From an uncultured Clostridium sp. (GTDB lineage: Bacteria; Bacillota; Clostridia; Clostridiales; Clostridiaceae): a stretch of 9,267 nt of DNA. The stretch is from NCBI GenBank assembly GCA_934777095.1, contig CAKVNP010000063.1:1-9267 (forward strand), written 5' to 3'. Below the pieces are notes generated by a model. The model was given only the letters and a program-made list of their open reading frames with translations. It did no database searches and had not been told where the DNA came from. A program made the translations under genes and the position numbers. Below are positions 5,701-9,267 of this stretch, piece after piece. How positions within the stretch are numbered: position 1 is the stretch's first letter; every line of letters begins with the position of its first letter.

Positions 5701-6210
5701 TTATATTTCTTCCCTAACTTTATTAATTATATCATTAACTAATTCATCTAAGGTGCTGGTATTTTCAACTCTATAGTGACATTGGCTACGATATAAATCA
5801 TATCTTTCATCATGTAATTTGTAAAGCACCTCTGGCCCATTAGCTAAAAGTGGTCTGTTTTTTATTTCAATATCAGTAACTATATTATCTACTGGCCTAT
5901 CTAAAAATATAATCGCTGAATTATCATTAAAACATTTCATGTTTTCTTTATTCTTTACAGCACCTCCACCAGATGCAATAATTGTTTTCTTCTTATTGCT
6001 AAGTTCTCTACACGCTTCTGTTTCGCATTTTCTAAAATAATCTTCACTGATAGCAAACAATTCAGGTATACTTTTGCCTGTCATTTCAATTATATAATCA
6101 TCCATATCTATAAAATCATAACCCATTTTTTCTGCAAGCATTTTTCCAACAGTAGTTTTGCCACAGCCTGTCAAGCCAATCAACACGATATTTTTATCTT
6201 GATTATTCAT
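5701..6210 (-). CDS. aroK: Shikimate kinase
   Basis: A 169-residue P-loop kinase that phosphorylates shikimate at the 3-hydroxyl using ATP, of normal single-domain length. The Walker A loop is GLTGCGKT (12-19). D35 and D37 in DMDD bind magnesium and shikimate. R60 in DYFRKCE and the GGG at 81-83 complete the shikimate site. R119 (KNRPLL) and R136/R141 in the lid region complete the set. It sits 13 bp after aroE and 12 bp before aroF, with a GAGGTGA ribosome binding site that overlaps the end of the preceding gene's leader, so tight co-translation is likely. Nothing in the protein looks odd. Confidence 0.95.
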   Translation of the reverse strand: MNNQDKNIVLIGLTGCGKTTVGKMLAEKMGYDFIDMDDYIIEMTGKSIPELFAISEDYFRKCETEACRELSNKKKTIIASGGGAVKNKENMKCFNDNSAIIFLDRPVDNIVTDIEIKNRPLLANGPEVLYKLHDERYDLYRSQCHYRVENTSTLDELVNDIINKVREEI

Positions 6211-6223
6211 TTATTCACCTCAC

Positions 6224-7039
6224 CTAAAAATCAGATATCATTTCCTTATATATAATACTTATTACGTTATCATCAATTTTTACATCATTAAATTTCTCTT
6301 CTGCCTTAACAGCCTGTGCAACTAACATATATAATCCACCTACTGCTTTTTTCCCTGCTTCTTTAGCTAATTTTAAAAATTCCGTTTCTGTTGGATTATA
6401 AACTATATCTACAATAGAATCAAAATTCATTATTATCTCCTTACCTACAGGAGAAACCCCAATTTTGGGGCTCATACCTACTGGCGTTGAATTTACTAAA
6501 ATATCTCCCTTTATCTTCTTAAGCTCATTATAGTCAATAAAGCTAATTCTGCTACTAGCTTCACTACCTCTCTTAGCTGATTCAGGATTCCTACTTACAA
6601 TATAAATATGACTAGCCCCATTATTTAATGCTACCTGCTTAATAGCTTTACTAGCTCCACCACTACCTAAAATAACTACTATTTTATTTTCAACGGTGAT
6701 ATTATTCTTATCTAAAGTATCTTTAAATCCGAAATAATCAGTATTATATCCAAATAATTTACCATTTCTATTAACTACTGTATTTACTGCTCCAATTTGC
6801 CCTGCTTCTAATGATATATTGTCTAAATATGGAATGACCTCTTCTTTATAAGGTATAGTAACATTAAACCCTCTAATATCAAGAATTTTAACTCCATTGA
6901 TAAACTCACTCATTTTTCCTTTTGGCAGTTCAAATTTCTTATATGCCCCATTAACATTTATAATTTCCATAATTCTTTTATTAATTCTTGGTGAATAAGT
7001 ATGAGGTAACCGTTCCCCAAGGACTCCTAAAAACTCCAT
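6224..7039 (-). CDS. aroE: Shikimate dehydrogenase, biosynthetic AroE type
   Basis: A 271-residue enzyme that reduces 3-dehydroshikimate to shikimate with NADPH. Visible are catalytic K65 in NVTIPYK, N86 in GAVNT, D101 in YNTDYFG, the Rossmann loop GSGGAS (125-130), the SRNP loop at 149-152 where NADPH phosphate contacts normally fall, NSTPVGM at about 183-189, and Q242. The shikimate carboxylate motif reads HTYSPRINK at 13-21 instead of the usual HSxSPxxHN: Thr replaces the first Ser, and the usual His after SPxx is missing. A threonine can still supply the hydroxyl, so activity is expected. The ATG at 7039 has an AGAGGGGG site upstream and lies 34 bp after pheA. Its position among aroC, pheA, aroK and aroF marks it as the anabolic enzyme, distinct from the YdiB-type paralogue at 692-1564. 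Confidence 0.94.
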   Translation of the reverse strand: MEFLGVLGERLPHTYSPRINKRIMEIINVNGAYKKFELPKGKMSEFINGVKILDIRGFNVTIPYKEEVIPYLDNISLEAGQIGAVNTVVNRNGKLFGYNTDYFGFKDTLDKNNITVENKIVVILGSGGASKAIKQVALNNGASHIYIVSRNPESAKRGSEASSRISFIDYNELKKIKGDILVNSTPVGMSPKIGVSPVGKEIIMNFDSIVDIVYNPTETEFLKLAKEAGKKAVGGLYMLVAQAVKAEEKFNDVKIDDNVISIIYKEMISDF

Positions 7040-7073
7040 AAAATACCCCCTCTTTCTTCAATAAAAGTATTCC

Positions 7074-8159
7074 CTACTCTTTAACAGAGTAATTTCCTAA
7101 TAATTTAAAGTATCTGCTTTTATCCTCAATGAGCTTTAAAGCATTTTTAACTCTCTCTTCTTCTAGATTCCCTTCAAAATCTAAGTATAAAAGATACTTC
7201 CATGGTAGATTACTTATAGGTCTTGATTCTATCTTTTTTAAATTAATATTATTAGAACTAAAGTGCTCTAAAAGCTTATATAATGTTCCTGCCTCATCTT
7301 CCATTGAAAATACAACACTTACTCTATCAGATGTACCATCATATTCTAAGTTTCTTCCTATAATAATAAACTTAGTTATATTTTCGCTTTGATTATTTAT
7401 ATTGCCCTTTACTATTTCCATACCATAACACTTAGCAGCTCTTTCACTTGCTATAGCTACCTTACTTTTATCTCCAGTTTCATATACATACTTTACACTA
7501 GATGCGGTATTATTATACGGTATTTGTACCCAGTCACTATGCTTCTTTAAAAATTCAGTACACTGCGCAAATCCCTGTGGATGAGAATAAACTTCTTTTA
7601 TATCTTCAAGTTTAGTCCCCTTTAAACCAATCAAATTCTGCTTTACCTTTACACATTGCTCGCCAACAATATAAAAACCGTAATCCTTCATTAAATCATA
7701 CACCACTGCGATAGCTCCCGTAGATGAATTCTCTACTGGCAGAATACCATAATCTATTTCTTTATTCTTTAACGCTAAAAATACATCTTCAAATTCAGAG
7801 TAAAATGTGCAGTCTTTATTTTCTCCAAAGTAAGCTATTTTAGCTTCTTCACTATAAGACCCTGCTACTCCTTGTATGCCGATTTTTATATCACCAATAA
7901 TATTATGCTGTAAAAGTCTGCTGGTAGCCATTAAATCATTAAAAAACTTCTCTGCATATTCCTTATACTGCTTATTATTAAGTCTTTTGATATTTTTCTC
8001 AATTACTTCTGCTTCTCTTTTTCCATTAAATATAGGTAGATTTCTTTCCATTTTATATTTAGCTACCTTAACAGCTACATCCATTCTTTTTTCAAATAGA
8101 CTGACTATCTCTTGATCAATATTATCTATTTCATCTCTTAACTGTGAAATATCAAGCAC
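7074..8159 (-). CDS. pheA: Bifunctional chorismate mutase/prephenate dehydratase (P-protein)
   Basis: A 361-residue enzyme making prephenate from chorismate and then phenylpyruvate, the committed route to phenylalanine. Residues 1-88 are an AroQ-type helical chorismate mutase with R8, R25, K36, E49 and Q84 at the expected positions. Residues about 92-268 are the prephenate dehydratase domain, with IGIQGVAGSYSEEA and LPVENSSTGAI. Its catalytic threonine motif reads ITKF (T262) rather than the commoner TRF. Residues about 278-358 are an ACT domain with GTLY (291-294) and ESRP (311-314), which bind phenylalanine and give feedback inhibition. The start is a GTG at 8159; an overlapping ATG at 8161 is out of frame and stops after seven codons. 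It follows aroC by 38 bp. Confidence 0.95.
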   Translation of the reverse strand: MLDISQLRDEIDNIDQEIVSLFEKRMDVAVKVAKYKMERNLPIFNGKREAEVIEKNIKRLNNKQYKEYAEKFFNDLMATSRLLQHNIIGDIKIGIQGVAGSYSEEAKIAYFGENKDCTFYSEFEDVFLALKNKEIDYGILPVENSSTGAIAVVYDLMKDYGFYIVGEQCVKVKQNLIGLKGTKLEDIKEVYSHPQGFAQCTEFLKKHSDWVQIPYNNTASSVKYVYETGDKSKVAIASERAAKCYGMEIVKGNINNQSENITKFIIIGRNLEYDGTSDRVSVVFSMEDEAGTLYKLLEHFSSNNINLKKIESRPISNLPWKYLLYLDFEGNLEEERVKNALKLIEDKSRYFKLLGNYSVKE

Positions 8160-8167
8160 ATTTACTA

Positions 8168-8174
8168 CCTCCTT
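8168..8174 (-). promoter_or_regulatory. Ribosome binding site fixing the GTG start of pheA
   Basis: Minus-strand AAGGAGG, a full-strength site, lies 8 nt before the GTG at 8159-8157. The overlapping ATG at 8161-8159 reads into a stop after seven codons, so the GTG is the working start. Confidence 0.85.
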
Positions 8175-8197
8175 TTTATATATTTTAGATAGATTTA

Positions 8198-9267
8198 TTA
8201 CTCTCCAATTAAATCTAATATTCCAATTGCTGTTACTGCTTCAATAACTGGCAGTGCTCTTTGTACAATACATGGATCATGTCTGCCATTCACTTCTAAA
8301 ACAGTATCTTCCTTAGTATTTATATTAACCGTATTTTGTGGCTTTAAAATAGACGATGTTGGCTTTATTGCCGTATTAAATACTATTGGCATGCCATTTG
8401 TTATACCACCTAAAATTCCACCATTGTTATTTGTCTTTGTTTTAACCTTCTCCTGCTCAAAATACATCGAATCATTAGCTTCAGAACCCTTCATCTTTGT
8501 AATATCAAATCCTCTACCAAACTCTATCCCCTTTACTGCTGGAATAGAAAACATTAAATGTGCTAAAGTAGATTCTACTGAATCAAAAAATGGATTTCCT
8601 ATACCTGGTTCAATCCCTAGAACTGCACATTCTACCGTACCGCCTACAGAATCAAACTCTTCTTTTGCTGCTAATATCTTCTTTCTCATACTCTCATTTA
8701 ATGATTGATCAATTAGAGGAAGATCTTTACCCTTAAAGCCTTGGATTATTTCTTCATTAATATCCACATCTAAAAAGCTTTTATCCTCAATCTCCCCAAT
8801 AGATTTAATATGAGATGTTATTAAGATTCCTCTTTCTTCTAGTATCTGCCTGCATATTGCTCCAGCAAATACTAATGGAGCGGTAATTCTTCCTGAAAAA
8901 TGTCCACCGCCTCTATAATCATTAAATCCATCATATCTAATATGACCTGTATAATCAGCATGACCTGGTCTCATAATATCCTTCAGCTTACTATAATCTT
9001 TAGATTTAGTATTAGTATTTCTAATTATTGCACAAAGAGGAGTCCCTGTAGTCTTTCCTGAAAAATATCCGCTCAAAATTTCTGGCAGATCCTTTTCCTT
9101 TCTTGGAGTAGATAAATCATTCCTGCCTGGTGCTCTTCTTTCCATTTCGTAAAGCACCTTATCCATATCTATTTCAAAACCTGCTGGCAGGCCATCTATA
9201 TTAATTCCAATAGCCTCTCCATGAGATTCGCCAAAAATAGAAATTCTTATATTATTCCCCCATATTC
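8198..9267 (-). CDS. aroC: Chorismate synthase, missing only the first few residues at the right edge
   Basis: The reading frame stays open to the window edge. The 33 codons before the internal Met at 9166 translate to the classic N-terminus IWGNNIRISIFGESHGEAIG, then INIDGLPAG, so the true start lies just past 9267 and the visible part is about 355 residues. The enzyme uses reduced FMN to remove phosphate from 5-enolpyruvylshikimate 3-phosphate, giving chorismate. Catalytic histidines are visible in GESHG and RPGHADYT, and the catalytic Asp in GRHDPC. RRAPGRND, GSEANDSM, NNNGGILGGITNG and KPTSSI are all present. The second signature reads RGGGHFSGRITAP where E. coli has RGGGRSSARETA. It is the most upstream gene visible in the operon; aroA, aroB or tyrA may precede it outside the window. 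Confidence 0.96.
   Translation of the reverse strand, partial: IWGNNIRISIFGESHGEAIGINIDGLPAGFEIDMDKVLYEMERRAPGRNDLSTPRKEKDLPEILSGYFSGKTTGTPLCAIIRNTNTKSKDYSKLKDIMRPGHADYTGHIRYDGFNDYRGGGHFSGRITAPLVFAGAICRQILEERGILITSHIKSIGEIEDKSFLDVDINEEIIQGFKGKDLPLIDQSLNESMRKKILAAKEEFDSVGGTVECAVLGIEPGIGNPFFDSVESTLAHLMFSIPAVKGIEFGRGFDITKMKGSEANDSMYFEQEKVKTKTNNNGGILGGITNGMPIVFNTAIKPTSSILKPQNTVNINTKEDTVLEVNGRHDPCIVQRALPVIEAVTAIGILDLIGE

Noticed and set aside
7129..8708. Plus-strand open frames opposite pheA and aroC (7129-7392, 7876-8115, 8391-8708)
   Set aside because: Antisense shadows of two confidently identified genes, with no start signals or recognisable domains.
8198..9166. Chorismate synthase starting at the internal ATG at 9166
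   Set aside because: The frame is open to the window edge and the codons upstream encode the conserved IWGNNIRISIFGESHG region, so the start is outside the window.
9020..9267. Damaged or unusual chorismate synthase because RGGGHFSGR differs from the E. coli RGGGRSSAR signature
   Set aside because: Both catalytic histidines, the Asp in RHDPC and all other motifs are present. This looks like a lineage variant, not a lesion.

Overview
The window is AT-rich, with A/T-biased codons and strong AAGGAG/GGAGG ribosome binding sites. Together with a Thermotoga-like DAHP synthase and a chorismate synthase of the type I associate with clostridia, this suggests an anaerobic Firmicute close to Clostridium. 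The species cannot be fixed from the sequence. The gene content is chromosomal metabolism; I see no RNA gene, CRISPR array, phage gene or intact insertion sequence.

Right half (4675-9267, minus strand): an aromatic amino-acid biosynthesis operon, read from right to left as aroC (chorismate synthase, cut by the window edge), pheA (chorismate mutase/prephenate dehydratase), aroE (shikimate dehydrogenase), aroK (shikimate kinase) and aroF (DAHP synthase). Gaps are 12-38 bp and each gene has its own ribosome binding site. The operon ends at a strong hairpin (4641-4676) that also ends the convergent AraC-family regulator gene. No dehydroquinate dehydratase gene lies in the visible part of this operon.

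Left half (1-4640): an accessory shikimate/quinate block. An AraC-family regulator (plus strand, 3642-4643) is divergent from a YdiN-like MFS transporter, followed on the minus strand by a type II 3-dehydroquinate dehydratase (aroQ), a YdiB-type quinate/shikimate dehydrogenase, and a TRAP transporter (dctQ, then dctM running off the left edge). This parallels the E. coli ydiM-ydiN-ydiB-aroD neighbourhood, but with the unrelated type II dehydratase in place of type I AroD, and with a TRAP uptake system and a local regulator added. The likely job (inference) is import of quinate, shikimate or a related hydroaromatic acid and its interconversion through dehydroquinate and dehydroshikimate, either feeding aromatic synthesis or disposing of reducing equivalents.

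The most interesting signals are regulatory. The TRAP genes have a near-consensus promoter (TTGACA, 17 bp, TAGAAT) preceded by TTGTTA direct repeats 20 bp apart. Related TTGTTAA/GTTAA elements cluster between the regulator and MFS genes. The regulator carries a C-terminal leucine zipper that resembles the one at the end of IS3-family OrfA proteins. Between the MFS and aroQ genes lies a perfect hairpin without a U-tract.
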